From Bacteroidales bacterium (GTDB taxonomy: Bacteria > Bacteroidota > Bacteroidia > Bacteroidales > Muribaculaceae): a stretch of DNA of 64,000 bases. Position numbers and translations under genes: made by a program. This document shows, one piece after another, positions 8,063 through 15,598 of the stretch (position 1 is its first letter; each line of letters starts with the position of its first letter). The DNA lies in assembly GCA_014800815.1 (NCBI GenBank), contig JAAVFI010000011.1, positions 22,822 to 86,821 on the forward strand, in the 5' to 3' direction. Below the pieces are notes generated by a model, which was not told the origin of the DNA, did no database searches, and was given only the letters and a program-made list of their open reading frames with translations.

Positions 8063-10429
8063 GTCGGTAGAAGTGTAACCGTAACCGTAGGTGCGATTCT
8101 TCTTACCATAGTGTCCGTACTCGCCGTAGCGGCGGTACATGTAGGAGTTCGACACCATGTCCACACCGTTGAGCACGAGGTAGACAGAACTGAATTTACC
8201 GGCTTTGATGGCATCGTGGAGCACGCGCAGGCTCTTCTTGGAGGAGAAGTTGGCACGCGAAACGTAGAGCTGCAGGTCGGAGTGACGGAGAATGAGATAG
8301 GTATCGGAAATCACGCCTACGGGAGCGGAGTCGAGTATCACGTAGTCGAACTCTGCGCAGAGCGCTGCAATGAGGCGGTCCATATTCTCGGACATGAGGA
8401 GTTCGTTGGGGTTCGGCGGTACGGGGCCTGCGGGGAGTACGTAGAGATTATCGTTATACTTGCTCTTCACCACGAGCTTGCCGAGGTCCTTTTCCTGACC
8501 TGAAAGATATGTGGTGACGCCGCGGCGGTTGTCGAGGCCGAAACGGTGCGCGAGCATGGGACGGCGGAGGTCCATACCCACTACCACCACTTTCTTGCCC
8601 ATAAGGGCGTAGGTGAGTGCGAGGTTGGTGGCAACGAATGTCTTACCTTCACCCGACACTGTAGAGGTGAGGAGTATCACCTTGCTGTCTACGCCGGAGC
8701 GTGTAAAGGAGATATTGTTGCGGAGCAGGCGGAAAAGCTCGGCTATAGGAGTGGATACGTTTTCGCCGACAACGACGGTATCGTCGCCTTTCACATCGCC
8801 CTTGCAGATTTCACCGAGGATGGGCACATTGGTGAGGCGCGAGAGCTCTTCCTGATCGGCGAAGTTGGGGAACATCACTCGCTTGAAGAAGATGACTACG
8901 GCGGGAATGCCGACACCCAGGAGTAAAGCAAGAACTAATATGAACATTCTCGACGGCGACACGGGACCGGTGCCGGTGGGGTCGTCGATAAGACGGGCGG
9001 TATTTGTGGCAAGAGTCTTCTGCAGAGCTATTTCTTCACGGCGCTGAAGGAGGAAGGTGTAGATGTTTACCTTCACCTGCTGCTCGCGGAAGATTTCCTG
9101 CAGGCCTTTGTCAACTGTAGGAGTGGATGCGAGGCGGCCGATACTTACGCTTTCGAGCTGATTGATAGAGTTGCGCTTGGCGGCAAGGCTGCGCTTGGCG
9201 GCGTCAAGATTCTGGAGGATACGCACCTTGTCGCGGCTCAGTTCTTCCTGCATCGAGCGTACGAGCGGATTGTTGGGGGTCGAACCTTCGAGTGTGCGGT
9301 TGAGCTGGCTCACCTTGCGGTTGTAAGCCTCTATAATCTGCGTGATTGTAGGATTGTTGACGGCGGCCGGAAGGGTCTCGTATGTATCTGACATCGACAC
9401 CCCGCGTTCTATCTCATTGAATACCAGCATCTCGGCATCTACCTCGGCGAGCTGCTTCTCGTAGTCGCTACGGCGGTTGAGGTTGATATTCGACTGAGTG
9501 TGCATATCGGTGATTCCGTGAGCCTGACGATAGGCCTGAAGTCGGTTTTCCACGTCTTTGAGTTCGTCGGAAATCATCACGAGGCGGTCAAGGATGAAGG
9601 CCTCGGTCTGAACGGCCGAACGGTTTTTGTCTTCAATGATTTCGCGGTTGTAGAACTCGAGGAGCACATCTATGATATCGCTGCCGCGCTTTACAATCTG
9701 GTCGAGAAGACTTATGCGCATGATTTTCTCGGAGTTCTTGGCAAACTCGATGCTGAGAGCGCCCGAGAGGCGGGCGGCAGCCACACGCGGATTTACGATA
9801 GTAATGATCTGCACACCCTCAACTTCCGAAACAACGGGCGACGGAGAGAGAGTTACAGTACCGTGCGAAAGCTCTATATCGAGGGGAAGCGACACGTCTT
9901 TAAGTGTCTTTTCCTCTTTTACTTCCTTGAATTTTGTCTTGACTTCGACATCGAATTTACCGTCGGCCTTGGGCTTTACGGTAAGGTGGATAGGCTCGGT
10001 GAGTGCGCGGAGCGACATGGAGTCGAGCGACGCATTGATAGGATTGTTCTGATACAGAGGGATGTTGCGGAGTGTGCCCTTTGCATAGTAGGAGTATGAG
10101 AGATTGAGCGAATCTACAATCTTGATGAGGTTGTTGCGCGACTTGAGCACCTCGAGCTCGGTCTCGTCGATATAATTTTTGAGAGCCACCATAGGGTCGG
10201 TAGCATTCATGGAGAACGCATTCTCGCTCGTCTGGTCTTCGCTCAGGTACACCGAGGCATCAATTCGGTAGACGGGTATCTTGGAGGCGCAGTAGAACCA
10301 TGCACCGATGATGCACACCACAACACTTAATACAAACCACTTCCAGTTTGCAAGATAGGCAAGAAGCAGCCCGGTGGTGTCGAAACTTTCTTCGTCGCGG
10401 TCTTCAATATTGTTGATATCGGGATTCAT
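8057..10429 (-). CDS. Wzc-like polysaccharide co-polymerase / BY-kinase
   Basis: This 790-residue inner-membrane protein controls chain length and export of capsule or exopolysaccharide. It has a membrane segment near residues 31-50 (WKWFVLSVVVCIIGAWFY), a Wzz-type periplasmic domain with long coiled-coil stretches (about 60-490), and a second membrane segment (MFILVLALLLGVGIPAVVIF). The cytoplasmic tyrosine kinase carries Walker A STVSGEGKT, Walker A' VVVVGMDLRRP and VILDSAP. The C-terminus is tyrosine-rich (YMYRRYGEYGHYG, then YGYGYTSTDK), the autophosphorylated tail of this family. It follows the Wza-like gene by 13 nt. Its stop codon lies inside the fold-back repeat. Confidence 0.93.
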   Translation of the reverse strand: MNPDINNIEDRDEESFDTTGLLLAYLANWKWFVLSVVVCIIGAWFYCASKIPVYRIDASVYLSEDQTSENAFSMNATDPMVALKNYIDETELEVLKSRNNLIKIVDSLNLSYSYYAKGTLRNIPLYQNNPINASLDSMSLRALTEPIHLTVKPKADGKFDVEVKTKFKEVKEEKTLKDVSLPLDIELSHGTVTLSPSPVVSEVEGVQIITIVNPRVAAARLSGALSIEFAKNSEKIMRISLLDQIVKRGSDIIDVLLEFYNREIIEDKNRSAVQTEAFILDRLVMISDELKDVENRLQAYRQAHGITDMHTQSNINLNRRSDYEKQLAEVDAEMLVFNEIERGVSMSDTYETLPAAVNNPTITQIIEAYNRKVSQLNRTLEGSTPNNPLVRSMQEELSRDKVRILQNLDAAKRSLAAKRNSINQLESVSIGRLASTPTVDKGLQEIFREQQVKVNIYTFLLQRREEIALQKTLATNTARLIDDPTGTGPVSPSRMFILVLALLLGVGIPAVVIFFKRVMFPNFADQEELSRLTNVPILGEICKGDVKGDDTVVVGENVSTPIAELFRLLRNNISFTRSGVDSKVILLTSTVSGEGKTFVATNLALTYALMGKKVVVVGMDLRRPMLAHRFGLDNRRGVTTYLSGQEKDLGKLVVKSKYNDNLYVLPAGPVPPNPNELLMSENMDRLIAALCAEFDYVILDSAPVGVISDTYLILRHSDLQLYVSRANFSSKKSLRVLHDAIKAGKFSSVYLVLNGVDMVSNSYMYRRYGEYGHYGKKNRTYGYGYTSTDK

Positions 10430-10442
10430 GCGTCAGATAAGA

Positions 10443-11291
10443 TTACTTGGAAAGGTTTATAATACCGATGATGAGAGAGGCCAGCGACGACATACCGCCG
10501 ACTACGGTAATCGTGGATGTTACGGCAGGATTGAGCGACCATGCGTTGGATCGGAGCGACTTATTGGGCTCGACGTAGATAAAATCGTTCTGCTGCAGTA
10601 CGTAGTAGGGGGAGAGAAGCAAGTCTTTATCATGAAGATTGAGACGATGCACCTCGCGGGTACCGTCGGCATTGGTGCGATAGAGGAGGATGTTCTCACG
10701 GTCGCCCTTGATGTCGAGGTCGCCGGCCATAGAAATAGCCTCGAGGAAAGTCATGCGCTCGTTCTTCGACTGATACACACCGGGTAGCTTCACGGCACCT
10801 GCCACTGTCACGCGGAAGTTCATCAGGCGGATATCAATCTGCGGACGCTCGGTGACGTACTTGGGATAGATAGCCTCGCACAGTTCGTCGGCAACCTGCT
10901 GCTTGTGCAGGCCGGCCACTTTGACCTTTCCGACAATAGGGAAGTCGATGCAACCGTCGGCATTTACGAGATAGTACTCCGTAGACACTTCCATACCGCT
11001 GTTGCCATAGGTATTCAGTGTACGTGAGATGTTGATTATCTTGCCGTCGGCGTCGATATATTTACCCTTGTTGAAGGGAGCCATTGCCGCCATATTCGCG
11101 CCGGTAACTTCTATATTCAGAAGGTCGCCAACGGTTATTACAGGGTCGCCAACAGTAGGAACTGCGGAGAGCACCTCTGCGGGAATGGTTTCTGCTTCAA
11201 CGAGATAAGGCACTTTTTTGGGTGCAGAACAGCTTGCCAGCAAAAATACGGCCACAGCTGTAAAAAGCATATTGCGATGTAAAACTTTCAT
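10443..11291 (-). CDS. Wza-like polysaccharide export lipoprotein
   Basis: This 282-residue outer-membrane export protein has a lipoprotein signal with lipobox LLASC near residue 21. A polysaccharide-export (Poly_export) domain is seen around residues 50-140 (GDLLNIEVTGAN, then IDFPIVGKVKVAGLHKQQVADEL). An SLBB-type domain follows (FRVTVAGAVKLPGVYQ, then MTFLEAISMAGDLDIKGDR). A C-terminal hydrophobic segment (TSTITVVGGMSSLASLIIGI) would span the outer membrane. It pairs with the downstream Wzc-like kinase. No glycosyltransferases or Wzx/Wzy lie in this window, so the sugar chain it exports is made elsewhere. Confidence 0.93.
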   Translation of the reverse strand: MKVLHRNMLFTAVAVFLLASCSAPKKVPYLVEAETIPAEVLSAVPTVGDPVITVGDLLNIEVTGANMAAMAPFNKGKYIDADGKIINISRTLNTYGNSGMEVSTEYYLVNADGCIDFPIVGKVKVAGLHKQQVADELCEAIYPKYVTERPQIDIRLMNFRVTVAGAVKLPGVYQSKNERMTFLEAISMAGDLDIKGDRENILLYRTNADGTREVHRLNLHDKDLLLSPYYVLQQNDFIYVEPNKSLRSNAWSLNPAVTSTITVVGGMSSLASLIIGIINLSK

Positions 11292-11356
11292 TTTACAGAT
11301 AGGAAGTAAACCTACAGTTTTTATTATTCAATTCAGCTAAAAAGTGTTAGCGTCGG

Positions 11357-11387
11357 CAAAGATACGCATTTTTTCCCTATCTACCAA
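11357..11387 (-). promoter_or_regulatory. Promoter of the wza/wzc-like operon
   Basis: On the minus strand TTG, 20 nt, then TATCTTTG: a full match to the Bacteroidetes housekeeping consensus, about 65 nt before the ATG at 11291. Confidence 0.75.
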
Positions 11388-11425
11388 TATTTGTCAGGCT
11401 TTATAGCGCAGTTGTGTTCGGCAAC

Positions 11426-13300
11426 TTATTTGCCCAACGATTGCATCTCTACCAGACGGCGATAGTAGCCTTTGGCCCCGGGGGCAAGAAGTTCGTCGTG
11501 AGTGCCGCTCTCCACTATTCGCCCTTCGTGCATCACACAGATGAGGTCGGCGCGACGTATGGTAGCGAGGCGGTGGGCTATGACGAGGGTCGTACGCCCC
11601 TCCATGAGGCGGTCGAGAGCCTGCTGAACGAGGGCTTCGCTCTCGCTGTCGAGTGCCGACGTAGCCTCGTCGAGAATGAGGATGGCGGGATTTTTGAGCA
11701 CGGCGCGGGCTATGGAGATGCGCTGACGCTGACCGCCCGACAGTCGGCATCCGCGGTCGCCGACTGAAGTATCGTAGCCGTTTTCCGTGGCCATAATGAA
11801 CTCGTCGGCATTGGCTATGCGGGCGGCGGCACGCACCTGTTCGAGGGTAGCGCCCTCGACTCCGAATGCTATGTTGTTGAAAATAGTATCGTTGAAGAGT
11901 ATCGCCTCCTGATTCACATTGCCCATGAGCGAGCGGAGGTCGTGCACGCCGAGTTCTCTCACATCGGTGCCGCCGACGCTTACCGAACCCTTGCGCACGT
12001 CGTAGAAGCGAGGGATGAGATCGGCCATGGTGGATTTACCGCTACCCGACTGACCTACAAGGGCTACCGTAGCTCCCGGACGTATGTCGAGGCTCACATC
12101 GGAGAGCACGTCGGTAGTGCCGTCGTAGGAGAATGTAACGTCGTCGAAACGCACGCCTACAGGAGCACCCGTCGCGGGTATGGCTTTAGGTTTCGCGGGG
12201 TCGGCGATAGGATTTTTCGCACCGAGAATCTTGTCCACGCGATCCATGGAAGCGAGGCCCTTCTGTATGGCGTAGCTTGCCTTGGAGAGGTCTTTGGCAG
12301 GATTGATGATGCTGTAGAAAATCACCATGTAGTAGATGAAGTCGGGGGCATTGAGGCTCGACTTGCCCGAAAGTATCAGGCTGCCGCCGAACCACAGGAT
12401 AATGGCAATGGCGGTAGTGCCGAGGAATTCGCTCATAGGGTGCGCAAGCGACTGGCGGCGAGCCACTTTATTGGAGAGGTGGTAGAACTCCTGGTTCTCT
12501 CCGTGGAAGCGCGCGCACATCTTGTCTTCTGCATTGAAAGCCTTGATGATGCGGAGTCCGCCGAGAGTTTCTTCGATAGTGGACATGAGCACACCCCACT
12601 GGGTCTGGCCCTCGTAGGAGGTGCGCTTGAGGCGCTTGCCAACCTTACCCATGACGTATCCGGCCAGAGGGAGCAGGATGAATACAAACACGGTGAGCTG
12701 CCACGAAATAGCAATCATCATACCGAGACACACGATAATCATCACCGGATTTTTAAACATCATATCGAGCGATGCCATAATCGAGTTTTCGATTTCGGCC
12801 ACGTCGCCGCTCATGCGGGCCATGACGTCGCCCTTGCGCTCGGCGGTGAAGAAGCCTATGGGCAGTACGGTGATTTTATCGTACACATAGTTGCGGATAT
12901 CGCGCACGATACCCGAGCGCATGGGGATGATGAAGTACGAACTCAGATATGCCGTGCCGGTCTTAAGAGCCGTTAGCACTACGAGCGCTGCGGCAAGTAT
13001 GCCGAGCGTGGCCGAGGCACCGCACTGCTCTATAAGTACCTGAGTATAATAGTAGAAGTTGTTGAACGCCACCTCCTTGAGCGACCCGTCGCTGAGGTGC
13101 ATATACACGTAGTGACTCTCGCGGATTTTGAAGAGCATCTCGAGAATCGGTATAATGAGCGCGAAGGAGAAAAGCGTGAGAAATGCCGTGAGAAGATTAA
13201 AGAGCACATTGAGTGCCAGATACTTCTTATAGGGCGGCACGAAGCGTCGGAGAAGGCTTAAGAAACCGTTCATTAAATGTTTTAATTTATTTATAATCAA
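11426..13300 (-). CDS. ABC exporter, fused permease and ATPase (MsbA-like)
   Basis: The 624-residue half-transporter has six membrane segments in the first about 340 residues and an ATPase domain after it. The ATPase shows Walker A GQSGSGKST, signature LSGGQRQRI, Walker B AILILDEATSALD and the H-loop in VIAHRLATI. The layout fits MsbA-type lipid or glycolipid exporters; substrate cannot be read from sequence. It overlaps the upstream methyltransferase gene by 4 nt (ATGA), so the two are co-transcribed, while the polysaccharide genes below have their own promoter. Confidence 0.93.
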   Translation of the reverse strand: MIINKLKHLMNGFLSLLRRFVPPYKKYLALNVLFNLLTAFLTLFSFALIIPILEMLFKIRESHYVYMHLSDGSLKEVAFNNFYYYTQVLIEQCGASATLGILAAALVVLTALKTGTAYLSSYFIIPMRSGIVRDIRNYVYDKITVLPIGFFTAERKGDVMARMSGDVAEIENSIMASLDMMFKNPVMIIVCLGMMIAISWQLTVFVFILLPLAGYVMGKVGKRLKRTSYEGQTQWGVLMSTIEETLGGLRIIKAFNAEDKMCARFHGENQEFYHLSNKVARRQSLAHPMSEFLGTTAIAIILWFGGSLILSGKSSLNAPDFIYYMVIFYSIINPAKDLSKASYAIQKGLASMDRVDKILGAKNPIADPAKPKAIPATGAPVGVRFDDVTFSYDGTTDVLSDVSLDIRPGATVALVGQSGSGKSTMADLIPRFYDVRKGSVSVGGTDVRELGVHDLRSLMGNVNQEAILFNDTIFNNIAFGVEGATLEQVRAAARIANADEFIMATENGYDTSVGDRGCRLSGGQRQRISIARAVLKNPAILILDEATSALDSESEALVQQALDRLMEGRTTLVIAHRLATIRRADLICVMHEGRIVESGTHDELLAPGAKGYYRRLVEMQSLGK

Positions 13301-14655
13301 CGTCCCATACGCAGACGCATGTGGTCCGGTATGAGATTATTGGCACGTCGGCCTATATTTTTGGCAAAACCGAGAGGTCGGGCGCCATAGCATGGAGTTA
13401 CAAAGCCCTTGGGAAGACCGTCGGGGAGGTCGCTAAGACTCTCGCCGCGGAGGAAACGCAGAGCAGCGTCGAGGTCGAGATCAAACGCCGCGAAAGAGTC
13501 GGGACGCAAGTCGGCGCTCAACGCCAGTTCGTGCAGCGGCGCGAGGTCGCGTCCTTTAGGCTCGGCCACGGGCAATCCGCCGCGCAGCAGCGTCACCGTC
13601 GATGCGAGTTTGTCGATGAAAGCGGCATGAATACGTGGACGAATCTCGATGCGTCCGCCCGCCTCGACTTCTATAAATCTGTCGGCATCAGCGATATGAC
13701 TCTTCACAAACTCGCCGCACGCCGCAAATTTCTTTTCCTTATATTGTGCATGACTGCCGTTGCCGGGTTTGCGCACGGCAGCAATAAATATACCCTCGCC
13801 TCGGATATGTCCCGGCGTAAATCTATAGCAGTGATGCGGAGTGTCGATACCCTTGAGCACCCCTTCGAAGCAGTCGAGGCCGAGGTCGACGCTCTCGGCG
13901 TCGAATTCATCGGCAAGGAAAGCTATATTCTCCTCATTCTCAGAGCGGTTGAATGTGCATGTACTGTAGATAAGCACCCCTCCCGGCCTGAGCGACTGCC
14001 AGAGGTCGGAAAGTATGGCACGCTGAGTAGCGGCACACGAGGCCACAAGCCCCTCCGACCACTGCGCTACCGCCTCAGGCTCCTTACGCATCATGCCCTC
14101 GCCGGAGCACGGCGCATCAACGGCCACGATATCGAAAGCCTCCTCCAGACGGCCGAAGCGCGACGCATCGCCGCGGACTACGGCAACATTCGAGGCTCCG
14201 TATTTGGCAATATTTTCATAGAGGATATTGGCACGGTGTCGGTCAAGCTCGTTGGCGACAACAAAATCGTCGCTCCTCAGAGCCTCAAGCGCCGAGATAG
14301 TCTTACCTCCCGGCGCAGCACAAGCGTCGAGGTAGCGCAACGGACTCTCATCGAAATATTTTCCGACAATCCGTCTTACAGCCTCAGTATAAATCATCGA
14401 CGACGCCTCCTGCACATAGTAGAGTCCCTGATGCCATGCGGGATCGGCGGCAAAGAGAGGACGTTCGGCAAGATACCGCCCCTGTGCGCACCAGGGCACA
14501 ACATCAGCATCGGCAGCAGGCGCACACCCCTTGAGGGCATTGTCGCGCACGCTCACCTGCGGAGGAGCCGTGAGTGCGGCAAGCAAAGGCCCGGCAAAAT
14601 CATCGCCGAGGCTCCGCAACATCTCTATAAACTTGGGAGGCAATTCTGTTTTCAC
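13297..14655 (-). CDS. RsmB/RsmF-type rRNA (cytosine-5) methyltransferase
   Basis: This Rossmann-fold SAM enzyme methylates cytosine in rRNA. The SAM-binding motif is YLDACAAPGGKT, the two catalytic cysteines sit in DAPCSGEGMM and YSTCTFNRSENEENI, and a C-terminal RNA-binding region (RsmF/PUA-like) closes the protein. I start it at the GTG at 14655, giving VKTELPPKFIEML, which matches the family's usual LPxxFIxxxR opening. The frame is open up to an ATG at 14682, but a TATCTTTG -7 box (14660-14667) lies inside that extension, so the longer start would fall before the transcript begins. Confidence 0.9.
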   Translation of the reverse strand: MKTELPPKFIEMLRSLGDDFAGPLLAALTAPPQVSVRDNALKGCAPAADADVVPWCAQGRYLAERPLFAADPAWHQGLYYVQEASSMIYTEAVRRIVGKYFDESPLRYLDACAAPGGKTISALEALRSDDFVVANELDRHRANILYENIAKYGASNVAVVRGDASRFGRLEEAFDIVAVDAPCSGEGMMRKEPEAVAQWSEGLVASCAATQRAILSDLWQSLRPGGVLIYSTCTFNRSENEENIAFLADEFDAESVDLGLDCFEGVLKGIDTPHHCYRFTPGHIRGEGIFIAAVRKPGNGSHAQYKEKKFAACGEFVKSHIADADRFIEVEAGGRIEIRPRIHAAFIDKLASTVTLLRGGLPVAEPKGRDLAPLHELALSADLRPDSFAAFDLDLDAALRFLRGESLSDLPDGLPKGFVTPCYGARPLGFAKNIGRRANNLIPDHMRLRMGR

Positions 14656-14717
14656 ACCGCAAAGATAGCGAAAATCTCCCACATCCCCCCGCTTTTGGCA
14701 AAAGCGACCAATATAAT

Positions 14718-14735
14718 CTAATTTTCATGACTTAC
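14718..14735. repeat. Truncated right end of the fold-back element
   Basis: The 18 bases CTAATTTTCATGACTTAC are identical to the right end of copy 2 (28838-28855). Nothing else of the element remains next to it. Confidence 0.6.
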
Positions 14736-14810
14736 ATAGTATCATTATGCGCATCATCTCCCTGCCGCAATTATTTCATCAGTCAGCAGATGAATGGTAT
14801 TTAATACCAA

Positions 14811-14855
14811 TTTAAGTGCTGTATTTGAAAAAAAAATCCAAATACAGCACTTAAA
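14811..14855. terminator. 17-bp perfect hairpin, possible terminator
   Basis: TTTAAGTGCTGTATTTG and its exact reverse complement are separated by 11 bases, mostly A. It could end transcription in either direction between two divergent units, or be a transposition relic. It has no long T tract. Confidence 0.5.
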
Positions 14856-14893
14856 ATTTAAATAATTCTCATTTTATGCCTGAAAATTTCCGA

Positions 14894-14909
14894 CTCTACC
14901 TCCCCGCAC
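14894..14909. repeat. 16-bp direct repeat, left copy, flanking the TA cassette
   Basis: CTCTACCTCCCCGCAC is repeated exactly at 15583-15598, where it covers the last codons and the stop of the efflux outer-membrane gene. Confidence 0.7.
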
Positions 14910-14967
14910 CGACTATAATCAACTTACAACTTTATTATAGTTAAACATAGTTAATGCGTGTACCAAA

Positions 14968-14990
14968 ATGGATACCATTCGTTATATTTG
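14968..14990 (+). promoter_or_regulatory. Promoter and likely operator of the TA module
   Basis: The -7 box TATATTTG (14983-14990) lies 22 nt before the antitoxin ATG. ATGGATACCAT (14968-14978) is an interrupted palindrome just upstream of it. A related pair, ATGGTAT and ATACCA, is at 14794-14809. Autoregulation by the antitoxin is usual for this type of module. Confidence 0.5.
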
Positions 14991-15012
14991 CAGATATAAT
15001 AAATTGTAGACT

Positions 15013-15246
15013 ATGGAAATTGTTAGCGCACGAGATTTCAGAACAAATCAGTCAAAGATTCTGGCAAAGGCTTTAAAAGGAGAGTCGGTATTACTTTCCT
15101 CTCGTATGGGCATGTTCAAGATTACACCAATTACCGAAGAAGACTCCATGACAAATCGCATATGCGAAGGTCTTAAAGAAGTTCAACAGATCGAAGCAGG
15201 AAACATACATGCCAAATCAGCAAAAGATTTCCTGAATGAGCTTTGA
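15013..15246 (+). CDS. Phd/YefM-type antitoxin
   Basis: This 77-residue protein has the N-terminal Phd/YefM fold that binds DNA (MEIVSARDFRTNQSKILAKA) and an acidic C-terminal tail expected to wrap the toxin. It overlaps the following toxin gene by 11 nt, typical of coupled translation in type II toxin-antitoxin modules. The pair is AT-richer than the efflux genes beside it and lies between two 16-bp direct repeats. Confidence 0.85.
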   Translation: MEIVSARDFRTNQSKILAKALKGESVLLSSRMGMFKITPITEEDSMTNRICEGLKEVQQIEAGNIHAKSAKDFLNEL

Positions 15247-15580
15247 TATAAGAACCACTCCAAGATTTGAGCGTTCGGCCAAAGCTCTTTTCAAGAGATA
15301 TCGATCACTGAAAACAGATATCGGTGAACTGATAGCCGCATTGGAAAACAACCCATTCCAGGGAGATGAACTCACTCCCGGCATAAGGAAGATACGCATG
15401 GCTATTACTTCCAAAGGTCGTGGGAAGTCCGGTGGCGCAAGAGTAATTACCTATACAATAGTAGTTTCTGAAAATGAGGGGCGAGTTTACCTTATAGATA
15501 TATATGACAAATCAGACTACTCTACAGTCGAACTATCCACAATAATTAAAGTAGTCGCTGACATTGAACCTGCAAAGTAA
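15236..15580 (+). CDS. RelE/ParE-superfamily toxin
   Basis: The 114-residue basic protein has the RelE/HigB-like pattern: an N-terminal helix pair (PRFERSAKALFKRYRSLKTDI), then KIRMAITSKGRGKSGGARVITY and YLIDIYDKSDY strands. The family cleaves ribosome-bound mRNA or poisons gyrase; the target here is not determined. The gene stops at 15580, four bases before the convergent stop codon of the efflux outer-membrane gene (15585-15587). Confidence 0.85.
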   Translation: MSFDIRTTPRFERSAKALFKRYRSLKTDIGELIAALENNPFQGDELTPGIRKIRMAITSKGRGKSGGARVITYTIVVSENEGRVYLIDIYDKSDYSTVELSTIIKVVADIEPAK

Positions 15581-15582
15581 GC

Positions 15583-15598
15583 CTCTACCTCCCCGCAC
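15583..15598. repeat. 16-bp direct repeat, right copy
   Basis: This copy is identical to 14894-14909. It contains the TAG stop and the final Ala-Gly-Arg codons of the outer-membrane efflux gene on the minus strand. Confidence 0.7.

Larger units (their letters stand above)
14656..15012. other. Intergenic region with half-element, hairpins and operator-like repeats
   Basis: This region holds no gene. It contains the -7 box of the methyltransferase (14660-14667) and a truncated right end of the fold-back repeat (14718-14735). It also has a TGGTATT/AATACCA palindrome (14795-14809), a 17-bp perfect hairpin (14811-14855), one of two 16-bp direct repeats (14894-14909), and the toxin-antitoxin promoter and operator. 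Confidence 0.7.

Noticed and set aside
9500..10099. Long antisense frames over the Wzc-like gene and other GC-rich genes
   Set aside because: They are shadows caused by codon bias on the opposite strand and show no protein family pattern.
14811..14855. 17-bp perfect inverted repeat as an IS or integrase attachment site
   Set aside because: No transposase or integrase lies nearby and it is not repeated elsewhere in the window as far as I can see; a terminator-like hairpin is the simpler reading.
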